Below, in pieces: positions 1 through 8,600 of a stretch of DNA of 64,000 bases. Position 1 is the stretch's first letter. Every line of letters begins with the position of its first letter. Below the pieces are notes generated by a model. The model had not been told where the DNA came from. It worked only from the letters and a program-made list of their open reading frames with translations, and ran no database searches. The translations under genes and the position numbers were made by a program. The stretch is from an uncultured Clostridia bacterium. Its GTDB lineage: Bacteria > Bacillota > Clostridia > TANB77 > CAG-508. Where the stretch lies: assembly GCA_934180065.1 (NCBI GenBank), contig CAKPRA010000007.1:3784-67783 (forward strand), in the 5' to 3' direction.

Positions 1-3000
1 ATTGTAAGGGGTTAATAGGTAATTTAATAATACCAGATAGTGTTACAAGCATTGGAGCAAATGCTTTTCAGAATTGTACTGGATTTGATGGTGATTTAAT
101 AATAGGTAATGGAGTACAGACAATTCAGACACGTACATTTGAAAATTCATCAAATTTTAGAAAAGCTAAATTAGGAAACAAAGTTACAAGTGTAGCATAT
201 CAAAGCTTTACTGGATTTACCGATTTATGGATAGATAATACTAGAGAAAATGTAAACTTCAATTCTGGATTTGCAAATAATGCAAATGTATATTTACATT
301 ACAAAGGAGATACACATTATCTTAATGTATATTCTGTTCCAGGCGTTAAAATTATAAATACGACGACAAATATGGAAATAACTTCTGGTAATTATGATTG
401 CGAAAGTGAATTTAAATTTAAAATAGAAGTTGAAAATGGATATGATTATTCAGATTTAAAAATTATTCAACTTACAGATGGTGATTCTGATAATTGCACA
501 ATAGAAGAATATGCTAAGAATAAAGAATTTGATTTTGAAAGATTAATAAGAGATAGATCAATATACATTCAAAACTTGAAATCTGGTGTTGACTTAAGTT
601 TACGTACTTTTATAGTAGAAAAAAATAGAGAGCTAGTTTCATCTCCAAGAATACCAATACTAAAAATTGTGAATGGGGAGAATGAATATTTACATACAAA
701 ATATCCATTAACTGTTAAAACTGATGATACATTGACATATAAAATTAGAATTTATAATGAAGGTATAGAGGAAACATCTCCAAAGGAGGTTTCAGTAATA
801 ATACCAGAGGGATTAGAGTTTGATTCTGATAGTAAATTAAATATAGACAATGGATGGGTTGTTGGAGAAAATGGAAGAATTACTACAAGAGCATTGGCTA
901 ATCAAAAAATAAAAGGGTATAGAGGAAATGGAAATGTTCAATACAAAGACATTTCAGTTATATTAAAAGTAACAGCACAGAAATCTGAAACAGAGAATCT
1001 ATTAAAAACAGTATTTGCAGAGATAACAGATAGTGATAATGATATTGATTCTACTTGTGGAAATGTGCAAGTTTCAGATAATTATAAAAAAGAAGAAATT
1101 TATAATTCTAATTCAAGCTCTTATATAAAAGGACAAGAAGATGACGATGATTTTGAAACTGTTGTTTTAATAAGTAAAATAAAAGTAGAATATGGTATTA
1201 AACTTAATAAGACAGATATTAAAACAAATGAATTATTAAAAAATGCAACATTTAATCTTGTTGATTTGGATGGAAATATAATTAGTACTGTAACAACAGA
1301 TGAAAATGGAACACTAGATTTTGGTGGATTAGTAACATATGGTGAAGGTGACGACATTTATTATATAGAAGAAGTTGGAAATCCTGAAGGTTATTATAAT
1401 TCAGTGAAAAAGAGAATAAAAATTAAAGTTACAAAAACAATTATTGATGAAGAAAAAGGAACATATTCAATAAAAGTTGCTTGTGATACAACTGATTACG
1501 TTGTAGATACTTCAAGATATGAATTTACACCTATAGAAACAGCGGAACAGTTGAAAAAAGTAGGCAGTGGGGATACTGTTGAAGTAGATGGAGTAAAATA
1601 TAAATATAATATTGATACAAATTATAAATTAATTGCAGATATTGATTTATCAGGAGGTGACTGGACTCCTATTCAATATGAAATTAAAGGTGTATTTGAT
1701 GGAAATAATCATAAGATTAGTAATTTAACAATAAAACCAAAAGATAAATTAAATCAATCAGAAGTCGGATTATTTAGAGTATTTTCGGGAATAGTTCAAA
1801 ATCTTGAACTTGAGAATGTAGATATAGATATTTCTTCTGGATTTATAGATAAACCAGAAACGATATCAGGAAAATCAGGTATTGGTGGATTTACAGCTAT
1901 AATGAGAGAAGGATATATAATAAACTGTAAAGTATCTGGTAGAGTAATTGCATCAAGTGATAACATAGGTGGATTTGTTGGACATACATTAGAAAATGGA
2001 ATAGTAAGAATTCAAAAATTTGTTAATAATGCAGAAGTTCAAGGTATAAATAGAAGTTCAAATGTTGGTGGTGCAATAGGCTGTGCCTTAGGTTCCGTAA
2101 GTGTACAAAACAGTGAAAACTATGGAGCAATAACGGCTACAAACTATAATGTAGGTGGTTTAGTAGGAGCTGTTTATCCATCAAAATACCAAGATTTAAG
2201 TGTAGGTGGAGGTTTTGATGAAACTAATAAAAAAATAGAATTAGTTGTTAAAAATGAAGCTAATGTAGGAGAATATAATGTTATATTAGAAACTGTTGTT
2301 GCTAATACAAAAGAATTATTGCCAGGTGCAAATTATATGGTATTAAATTCTAATAAACAGGTAATGGATGGACTTTTTAATATAACATTAGATAAAGGAA
2401 AATTAAAAATATTTTCAAAAGATATAAAATCATTAGGTATTGATACATATTATATTATTGAAAATGGAAAGATGTCAGGATATAGTAGATTAGATTCAGC
2501 AATAAAACTTAAAATTGAGAAATATTGGAATGCTGATAAATCAGAATTTGAGGTTAGAGCTGAAACAGAGCTATTAAATAATAAAGATTTTATAAATGAT
2601 ATTATTGATCCAAATGAATCAAATAAACCAGTTGATAGTAAGACTGGAAAAGAATTTGATGAAGGAACAGCATTTACAGACACAGAAATTGAAAAAGCAA
2701 ATTGGAACATTGAAAAGGCAGAATTTATTAATTGTAAAAATGCTGGAGCTATAACAAATTCCTACATGAATGCAGGTGGTTTGGCTGGCTTATCTCATGG
2801 ATATACATATATCGAAAAATGTAATAATAGCGGTGAAATACAAGCTACAGGATATGGAAAAGCAGCAGGTATGATTGCAGAATTATATGCATGGAAAGAG
2901 CAAACTGAAATAAAAGATTGTGAAAATTCAGGTCATATATTAAGTGCAAGATCTACTGGCCCAGCTGCAGGTATGTGTGCATCTATTATTACAGATGTAA

Positions 3001-6000
3001 GAGCAACAAATTGTAAAAATACTGGAAAAATAGAAACACATGCATCTGGTGGCTCTGGAGGTATGTTTGGTGAAGGAAGAGGAAAATTCATAATAAATAG
3101 CTGTATAAATGAAGGTGAAATACAATCAACAGGAAGCTCTTCTAATGATTGTAATTCAAATTGTGGAGGTATAATAGGAAAACTATTTACATGTTATGCC
3201 GCAGATTATAACTGGTCATCAAGTGATAATCCATCATATAGTACAGAGGATACAGAATTAGTTATTAAAAATTGTAAAAATAGTGCCAACATATCATCAA
3301 ATACACATTTTGGTGGTATAGCTGGATTTATAGTTTCAAATACTGTTGATATTTCAAATTGTTCAGTAGAAAATTGCAAATTAGATGATATATACTCCGC
3401 TGATAAAGGTGGTATAGTTGGTCTTGTTAGATCAAATAATTTAATAATTGCAGATTGCGAAGTTAAAAAAGTAAATTTAGATAGATCTTCTTCTAAAGGT
3501 GAGGATACATATGGTGCTACAGGTGGAATTTTAGGACAATATAGTAATACAATGGATGTAGAAGATAAAAAAATTAATAGTAAAAATTTAAAAATTATTA
3601 ATTGTAAGGTAGAGGATTCAAAAGTAAAAACCAGAGGACAATCAACAGGAGGGATTTTGGGTGTTACATCACAAGATAATTATCAAAATTCAATAGCTAG
3701 TATAATTGATTGCCAAGTTATAAACTCAGAAGTAATGAACTATGGAACTGTCAGAACATATGGAAATGTTGGAGGAATATGTGGTTTAGGATATTGTGTT
3801 GATAGTTTTAATATAGATAATTGTAGAGTTTTAAATACCACAATAGTTGGTCCTAGCGATAAATCTTTTGATACAGATGTTGGAGGAATATGTGGTTCAT
3901 CAATTGCTTCAAAAATAGTTAATATAACAAACAATGATGTTAGTAATTCAAATATTACAAATCAAGCACAATCTGATAGCTGTGGAAATACAGGTGGTAT
4001 AATAGCATTTTTCTATCCATTTAGTGTAAGCAAACCTACATATTATGTAAATAATTGTAATGTAACAAATACAAATTTAACAACATATAGTGGAAATGTA
4101 GGTGGACTTGTATGTACTGTATATTCTGGATCTACTGCAGAAGTTAGAGATTGTACGGTAACAGGAAGTAAAAATGAACAAGGAGAATATATTAATAAAA
4201 TAATATCTTATTCAAGTACTTCTTCAAATTCAGTATCTTCTATAGGAATAGCTGATTCTCAAACTGACTCTAAAATTATAATTGATAATATAATTGTAAA
4301 GGATATGAGTTTAAGACATGAGAATAATGATAAAAGTTCAGGAACAAATGCTGCAGGTATAATAGGATATTCTGAAAGTGAAACAAAAATAAAGGATTGT
4401 AAAACAATTGGATGTGATATTTATTCAAATACTTCATATTATGATTTGGCATGTGTATCAGCAATTGCAGGTACAGCATACAATAGTTCTGGTAATGATA
4501 TTTCAGTAGAGGGTTGTGAAGTATATGATACAAGTGTATTGGGTACAAGAGCTGGAAATGTTTCAGGAATAATAGGTTTTGCAAATGGAAAGAGCTTAAT
4601 AGTAAGAAATTGTAAAATAAATGATAGTAATTTTACAAATCAATTATCTTTAAATGATATAACCTCAAATAATTCGACTTATGGAATTTCAACAGCTGGT
4701 ATAGGTGTGGTGTTAAGCGATGCTACAATCGAAAATATAGAAGTAAATGATTGTAATATTAACACTAAAGGCTTTAGCTCTGGAGGAGTTGTTGGTTCTT
4801 CTTCAGAAAAGACAGATATTAGTAATTTATCAGTAAAAAATACAAAAATTATTGATACTGGAACAAATAAAATGTCATCTGGAAATATTGGAAAAAGAGC
4901 AATTGGTGGTATATTTGGACATGCAGAGTATTTAAATGCAAATAATTTGACAATTGATAATGTTACAATAGATTCACAAGTTACATCTGCAGGAGGTGTA
5001 GTTGGTCATGTTAAAAATCTAAATAGATTTAATGATGTAACAGTTAATAAGTTAACAATGAAAAATAGCTCAGAATTTGATGGAGTAAATGGATCTTCAG
5101 CTGGTTTAATTGGTGATATTGATAATATTATTGGAACAATTAAAGATAATAAGGTTGTAAATTCAGAAGTTTTAACAAAATGTGATAATACATCTGGATT
5201 AATAGGAACAGTTACTAGTACAGGAAAAATTGAAAAATGTGTGGTAGATAATGTTAAGTTAGAGAATAAGAATTCAGTTGGTGCTTTACATGGTATTCAA
5301 GGCGGTTTAGTAGCATATACAAATGATGACTTTATTATTGATGATTGTCATGTAAAAAACAGTAGTTTAACTGTAGAAAATTTAAGTAATATTGCAAAAC
5401 ATGTAGGAGGTATTGCAGGACATTCTAAGGATATAACAATAAAGAATTCAAGTGTTGAAAATACATCTGTAGTAAATAATACTCCAGGTTCAACAGGAGG
5501 AATGGTTGGAATGGTTTTCTATAGTATTAGTACAAATAATGAAGTTGTTAAAACCGCGACAATTACAAATTCCTCTGTAATTGGTGGAACAGATAAATTA
5601 ATATCAGGAAATAATCATGTTGGAGGAATGGTTGGATTTGGTAGAGTTGTTGCAAACACAAATACTTTAACAAATTTAACTGTTAAAAGTTTAATTGAAA
5701 GTGGAAATTCTGAAACTGGAGGATTAGTAGGTTTAGCAATCAAAGATTCATCAATAAATGGCGTTACTGCTAGTAATTTAACAGTTATGTCAAATTATAA
5801 TGCAGGTGGTATAGCTGGCGTATTTAATGGAACAATTGAAAATGTAAATATTAGTGATTCTAATATTTCAATAAACGATAATCACGGACCTTCTACGGTT
5901 GGTGGAATTGTGGCTGTATTAAGTGGAAAAATCAGTAATTCAACAGTTGACGATACTACAGTTACAACTCATGGAACAGCAACAGGTGGATGTGAAGCAG

Positions 6001-6563
6001 GTGGAGCTGTTGGAACAACAAGAGGAACTGTAATAGATTGTTCAGTAACAAATTCTACAATAACATCTGATAGAATTGCAGGTGGAGTTGTTGGTACAGG
6101 TTTAACTGGTTCAACAGTATTAAGTGGATTAACATCAACAGGTAACACTATTAATAATGCAGAGCATAAAGGTATGTATATAGGTGCTCCAAAAGATAAT
6201 TACGAAAATAATGAATATTCACAATCTAGTCTTGCCAAACCGGTAGTGCTATTATCAGAAGAAAATGAAATGACTGAAGATGAAGAGTTTAGTACTAAAA
6301 AGTCAAGTATTAAATCAACAAAATCAGTTAACGAAGAAGATAATAAATTTAAAGAGGATTTTGATATTAAAAAAGAAGAAAATACATTGGGGTCTGAAGA
6401 AAAAAGCAGTATGACTTTAGAAGATAAAAATTCAGAATCAAATGAAAAGCCAAAAATAAATGAAAATATTGAAAGCAACGAAAATTTAGAAGAAGCAGAA
6501 TCAAAAGAAGATAATTTAGAAACATCTGATGAAACAAGTGAAAACAATAAAAAAGAAAAGTAA
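1..6563 (+). CDS. Giant surface protein: BspA-type LRR + CnaB + GLUG repeats (5' partial)
   Basis: The frame is open from the left edge (first full codon at base 3), so the true start lies upstream; the ATG at 372 is internal and has no ribosome site. About 2,186 residues are visible. Bases 3-330 encode BspA-type leucine-rich repeats (LIIPDSVTSIGANAF). Bases about 640-1170 encode a DUF11-like module ending in KGQEDDDDFE, a motif also found in the 6,328-residue protein downstream. Bases about 1186-1510 encode a CnaB/SpaA-like domain. From about 1600 to 6150 there is a long array of GLUG-type repeats, each with a GG(I/L/V)(V/A/I)G core and a Cys or Val strand ('INCK', 'IDNC'). A second SpaA-like segment (about 2205-2700) interrupts the array. 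The last 110 residues are acidic and Lys-rich, with no LPXTG and no membrane helix. Probably a secreted adhesin; its ligand is unknown. The next gene, 93 bp downstream, has a membrane anchor. Confidence 0.85.
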   Translation, partial: CKGLIGNLIIPDSVTSIGANAFQNCTGFDGDLIIGNGVQTIQTRTFENSSNFRKAKLGNKVTSVAYQSFTGFTDLWIDNTRENVNFNSGFANNANVYLHYKGDTHYLNVYSVPGVKIINTTTNMEITSGNYDCESEFKFKIEVENGYDYSDLKIIQLTDGDSDNCTIEEYAKNKEFDFERLIRDRSIYIQNLKSGVDLSLRTFIVEKNRELVSSPRIPILKIVNGENEYLHTKYPLTVKTDDTLTYKIRIYNEGIEETSPKEVSVIIPEGLEFDSDSKLNIDNGWVVGENGRITTRALANQKIKGYRGNGNVQYKDISVILKVTAQKSETENLLKTVFAEITDSDNDIDSTCGNVQVSDNYKKEEIYNSNSSSYIKGQEDDDDFETVVLISKIKVEYGIKLNKTDIKTNELLKNATFNLVDLDGNIISTVTTDENGTLDFGGLVTYGEGDDIYYIEEVGNPEGYYNSVKKRIKIKVTKTIIDEEKGTYSIKVACDTTDYVVDTSRYEFTPIETAEQLKKVGSGDTVEVDGVKYKYNIDTNYKLIADIDLSGGDWTPIQYEIKGVFDGNNHKISNLTIKPKDKLNQSEVGLFRVFSGIVQNLELENVDIDISSGFIDKPETISGKSGIGGFTAIMREGYIINCKVSGRVIASSDNIGGFVGHTLENGIVRIQKFVNNAEVQGINRSSNVGGAIGCALGSVSVQNSENYGAITATNYNVGGLVGAVYPSKYQDLSVGGGFDETNKKIELVVKNEANVGEYNVILETVVANTKELLPGANYMVLNSNKQVMDGLFNITLDKGKLKIFSKDIKSLGIDTYYIIENGKMSGYSRLDSAIKLKIEKYWNADKSEFEVRAETELLNNKDFINDIIDPNESNKPVDSKTGKEFDEGTAFTDTEIEKANWNIEKAEFINCKNAGAITNSYMNAGGLAGLSHGYTYIEKCNNSGEIQATGYGKAAGMIAELYAWKEQTEIKDCENSGHILSARSTGPAAGMCASIITDVRATNCKNTGKIETHASGGSGGMFGEGRGKFIINSCINEGEIQSTGSSSNDCNSNCGGIIGKLFTCYAADYNWSSSDNPSYSTEDTELVIKNCKNSANISSNTHFGGIAGFIVSNTVDISNCSVENCKLDDIYSADKGGIVGLVRSNNLIIADCEVKKVNLDRSSSKGEDTYGATGGILGQYSNTMDVEDKKINSKNLKIINCKVEDSKVKTRGQSTGGILGVTSQDNYQNSIASIIDCQVINSEVMNYGTVRTYGNVGGICGLGYCVDSFNIDNCRVLNTTIVGPSDKSFDTDVGGICGSSIASKIVNITNNDVSNSNITNQAQSDSCGNTGGIIAFFYPFSVSKPTYYVNNCNVTNTNLTTYSGNVGGLVCTVYSGSTAEVRDCTVTGSKNEQGEYINKIISYSSTSSNSVSSIGIADSQTDSKIIIDNIIVKDMSLRHENNDKSSGTNAAGIIGYSESETKIKDCKTIGCDIYSNTSYYDLACVSAIAGTAYNSSGNDISVEGCEVYDTSVLGTRAGNVSGIIGFANGKSLIVRNCKINDSNFTNQLSLNDITSNNSTYGISTAGIGVVLSDATIENIEVNDCNINTKGFSSGGVVGSSSEKTDISNLSVKNTKIIDTGTNKMSSGNIGKRAIGGIFGHAEYLNANNLTIDNVTIDSQVTSAGGVVGHVKNLNRFNDVTVNKLTMKNSSEFDGVNGSSAGLIGDIDNIIGTIKDNKVVNSEVLTKCDNTSGLIGTVTSTGKIEKCVVDNVKLENKNSVGALHGIQGGLVAYTNDDFIIDDCHVKNSSLTVENLSNIAKHVGGIAGHSKDITIKNSSVENTSVVNNTPGSTGGMVGMVFYSISTNNEVVKTATITNSSVIGGTDKLISGNNHVGGMVGFGRVVANTNTLTNLTVKSLIESGNSETGGLVGLAIKDSSINGVTASNLTVMSNYNAGGIAGVFNGTIENVNISDSNISINDNHGPSTVGGIVAVLSGKISNSTVDDTTVTTHGTATGGCEAGGAVGTTRGTVIDCSVTNSTITSDRIAGGVVGTGLTGSTVLSGLTSTGNTINNAEHKGMYIGAPKDNYENNEYSQSSLAKPVVLLSEENEMTEDEEFSTKKSSIKSTKSVNEEDNKFKEDFDIKKEENTLGSEEKSSMTLEDKNSESNEKPKINENIESNENLEEAESKEDNLETSDETSENNKKEK

Positions 6564-6587
6564 TTTCTTATAATTTAAATTAAAAAA

Positions 6588-6626
6588 TGTATGTTATACT
6601 GTATTAAAATTATAGTATAACATACA
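6588..6626 (+). other. Intergenic hairpin without a T-tract
   Basis: A perfect 13-bp stem (6588-6600 with 6614-6626) lies between two surface-protein genes. It is followed by A-rich sequence rather than a T run, so it is a poor intrinsic terminator. It may be an mRNA processing or stability element that sets the ratio of the two products (inference). Confidence 0.6.
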
Positions 6627-6656
6627 AAATAAATTTTATTTGAAAGGAAGATAAAA

Positions 6657-8087
6657 ATGGCTAGGGGAAAAAGACTAAAAGGTTTAAAAATTAGTAATCT
6701 TATAATATTTTTGATAGTTGTGTTAATTATGGTAATAACATTACTTTTTAGTAGTATATATACAACAGGAACATCTTCTGTTTCATTAGTTGATGCAAAA
6801 AAATATTTAGATAATTCACAAGCTCAGACAGATGCAAAAGGAAAGGTAACTGCTATTTATACAGATGAAAATGGTAATGAGATAGCGGATAAAGTAAGTA
6901 TTACAGGTGATTTGGGTGATGAATATTGGGTTGAAAGAAAAGATATTGATGGATATAAGGCATATGGAGTAGACCCAATAAATAAAAAAGGTAATTTCGA
7001 TGTTGAAGAAAAAATAGTAAATTTTAGATATGAGAAATTATTAAATGGAGTAAATAGTAATGTAGATGGAAAAAACGTAACTGTTCAAGTTATAAAAGAT
7101 AAAGAAACAAGTAAGTATAAAGAATATAAATTTATTATATTAACAGAAGATACAGAAGGAAATTCTTTAAAACAAGCAGAGTATAAAATTACTAATAAGA
7201 ATTCAAGTGTAATAAGAAATGGAAAAGATTATACTGGTAATTATGTTGTTGGAAGTTTTTCTGCTGATTTAGAAGGAAATGATGAATATAAAATATCACA
7301 AATTAAAGCTCCTGAGGGATTTGAGAATATTAATGATATAAATGTTATTTTTTATAAAACATCAAACTCAAATCAGATTTTTATAAATGCAGTAGTTTTA
7401 AATACAGAAAATGTAAGTATTGATACAAATGAAGCTAATAGAGAAATTGTTTTGAAGATTAAAAATAGTAAGAAAAAAAATATTCCTGATGAACCAATCG
7501 TTCCTGAGGAGCCGCAAAAAATATTTGACTTAGAGATTAATAAAACTCTTAAAAATGTTAAAGTTATAACAGATGGTAAGAAAACTGAAAAAAATAAAAC
7601 TGATGATAAGTTATTAAAAATTGATATTCCAAAAAGTAAAATTGCTAACACTGAAATAATAGCTACATATGTTTTGAATATTAAAAATGTTGGTGAAATT
7701 GCTGGGTATGCAACTGAAATATCAGACAATTTACCTGAAGGAATGGTAATTGTAAATTCTGATAAATGGACTGAGGATAATGGTATTGCAATTTGTAATG
7801 AGTTTTCAAATACAAAATTGAATCCTGGTGATTCTGTTAGTGCAGAGATTGTATTGAGCTTTAAATTAACAGATTCTAATATTGGGTTGATAAATAACTT
7901 GGCAACTATTTCTGGATATTATAATGAGGAAGGTATTCCGGATAGTACGCCAGATAATAAATCCGAGGAGCCTATGTTGGTAACAATTAAAACTGGTAAA
8001 AAGGCTTTAATTACAATTGAAGTTATTATTGCTCTAAGTTTGGCTAGTACTTTGATTTATGAGGTTAAAAAACATATTGAGAGATAA
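6657..8087 (+). CDS. Membrane-anchored surface protein with MucBP-like, SpaA-like and DUF11-like domains
   Basis: This 476-residue protein starts at an ATG with an AAAGGAAG ribosome site 7 bases upstream. Residues about 15-35 form an N-terminal membrane or signal segment. A MucBP-like domain follows (residues 63-122, starting VTAIYTDENGNEI and ending VNFRYEKL). A SpaA-like strand set comes next (about 155-250), then a Pro/Glu linker (PDEPIVPEEPQ). The module at about 285-445 is related to the C-terminal modules of the two thioester adhesins downstream: FDLEINKTLK, a 'VGEIAGYATEISDNLPEGM' strand, and a D-S-T-P-D-N / EEPMLVTIKTG ending. A C-terminal helix (about 449-468) and basic tail complete it. 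There is no LPXTG. It probably sits in the membrane with its domains outside, and may partner the giant protein just upstream (inference from position). Confidence 0.8.
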   Translation: MARGKRLKGLKISNLIIFLIVVLIMVITLLFSSIYTTGTSSVSLVDAKKYLDNSQAQTDAKGKVTAIYTDENGNEIADKVSITGDLGDEYWVERKDIDGYKAYGVDPINKKGNFDVEEKIVNFRYEKLLNGVNSNVDGKNVTVQVIKDKETSKYKEYKFIILTEDTEGNSLKQAEYKITNKNSSVIRNGKDYTGNYVVGSFSADLEGNDEYKISQIKAPEGFENINDINVIFYKTSNSNQIFINAVVLNTENVSIDTNEANREIVLKIKNSKKKNIPDEPIVPEEPQKIFDLEINKTLKNVKVITDGKKTEKNKTDDKLLKIDIPKSKIANTEIIATYVLNIKNVGEIAGYATEISDNLPEGMVIVNSDKWTEDNGIAICNEFSNTKLNPGDSVSAEIVLSFKLTDSNIGLINNLATISGYYNEEGIPDSTPDNKSEEPMLVTIKTGKKALITIEVIIALSLASTLIYEVKKHIER

Positions 8088-8101
8088 TTTTTGGGTAAAA
8101 T

Positions 8102-8132
8102 GAACTTTGCTCTGTGGGGCGAAGTTCTTTTT
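8102..8132 (+). terminator. Rho-independent terminator
   Basis: GAACTT-TGC pairs with GCG-AAGTTC around a G-rich loop and is followed by TTTTT. It ends the two-gene surface-protein unit. Confidence 0.75.
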
Positions 8133-8140
8133 GTGTAATG

Positions 8141-8191
8141 ATGCAGTAATGAGTCCGTGAGATTAGCTTGATATGCAGTAATGAGTCCGTG
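8141..8191 (+). repeat. Two 19-bp direct repeats, 32-bp period
   Basis: The 19-mer atgcagtaatgagtccgtg occurs at 8141-8159 and 8173-8191. The second copy overlaps the left end of the 162-bp structured element, so it may be a by-product of that element's insertion or a tandem duplication. No function is visible. Confidence 0.7.
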
Positions 8192-8350
8192 TAATAGAAT
8201 ATTATATAAAAAAATTCAAGTCTTGCTGGTCACCCTTACGTGGTTGTGTGAGAATGGTTGTACCCTCGTTTGGATTTTGTGGAGTTAGTATGTTTTCTAA
8301 AAGTTCCCAAACTGCGCGACTTTCATTTTTTTATATAATATCTATTACAC
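8189..8350 (+). repeat. 162-bp structured dispersed element, copy 1 (candidate ncRNA or MITE)
   Basis: Terminal arms of about 27 bp (8189-8215 and 8324-8350) are inverted repeats with one extra base in the left arm. The core shares long stretches with 16341-16502: cttgctggtc(a/g)ccctta, gttgtgtgag, and aaaag(y)tcccaa(r)ctgcgcg. The arms of the two copies differ in sequence, but each pairs with itself. Small internal hairpins are possible: CCTTAC/GTGAG, GGT/ACC, and AGTT-CCCA-AACT. I do not recognise a named RNA family. See the findings. Confidence 0.7.
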
Positions 8351-8372
8351 TAGTGCTCTATAGGTTTTTGGG

Positions 8373-8401
8373 TTGTATATTTTTTGCTCTTAGGATATAA
8401 T
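8373..8401 (+). promoter_or_regulatory. Putative sigma-A promoter for the GH5 gene
   Basis: TTGTAT, 17 bp, TATAAT. Transcription would start near 8407, so the 34-bp tandem repeats would form the 5' leader. The -35 box is weak (3 of 6). Confidence 0.45.
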
Positions 8402-8404
8402 TAA

Positions 8405-8600
8405 TTTGGGAGAATTGATTTTGTATTTTAGAGTTTAGTTTGGGAGAATTGGTTTTTTATTTTAGAGTTTAGTTTGGGAGAATTGGTTTTTTATTTTAGA
8501 GTTTAGTTTGGGAGAATTGATTTTGTATTTTAGAGTTTAGTTTGGGAGAATTGGTTTTTTATTTTTAAATTTAGTTTGGAGGGAATGGTTTTTGTATGTC
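8405..8600 (+). repeat. 34-bp tandem repeat, five units plus a degenerate sixth
   Basis: Units begin at 8405, 8439, 8473, 8507 and 8541, each starting tttgggagaattg and ending gagtttag. A decayed sixth unit (8575-8600) carries the GGAGGG ribosome site and the ATG of the GH5 gene. Every unit therefore contains a Shine-Dalgarno-like GGGAGA. There are no spacers, so it is not a CRISPR array. Confidence 0.9.

Noticed and set aside
8141..8175. Resemblance to a hammerhead ribozyme core (tgagtccgtgag)
   Set aside because: The match covers only part of stem II; the closing GGAC, the GAAAC box and flanking stems I and III are missing.
8189..8350. Retron-type msr-msd RNA (long inverted ends, about 160 nt)
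   Set aside because: No reverse transcriptase gene lies near either copy, and the branch-G context was not identified.
8405..8600. Possible CRISPR array
   Set aside because: Units are contiguous 34-bp tandem repeats with no unique spacers and no cas genes nearby.
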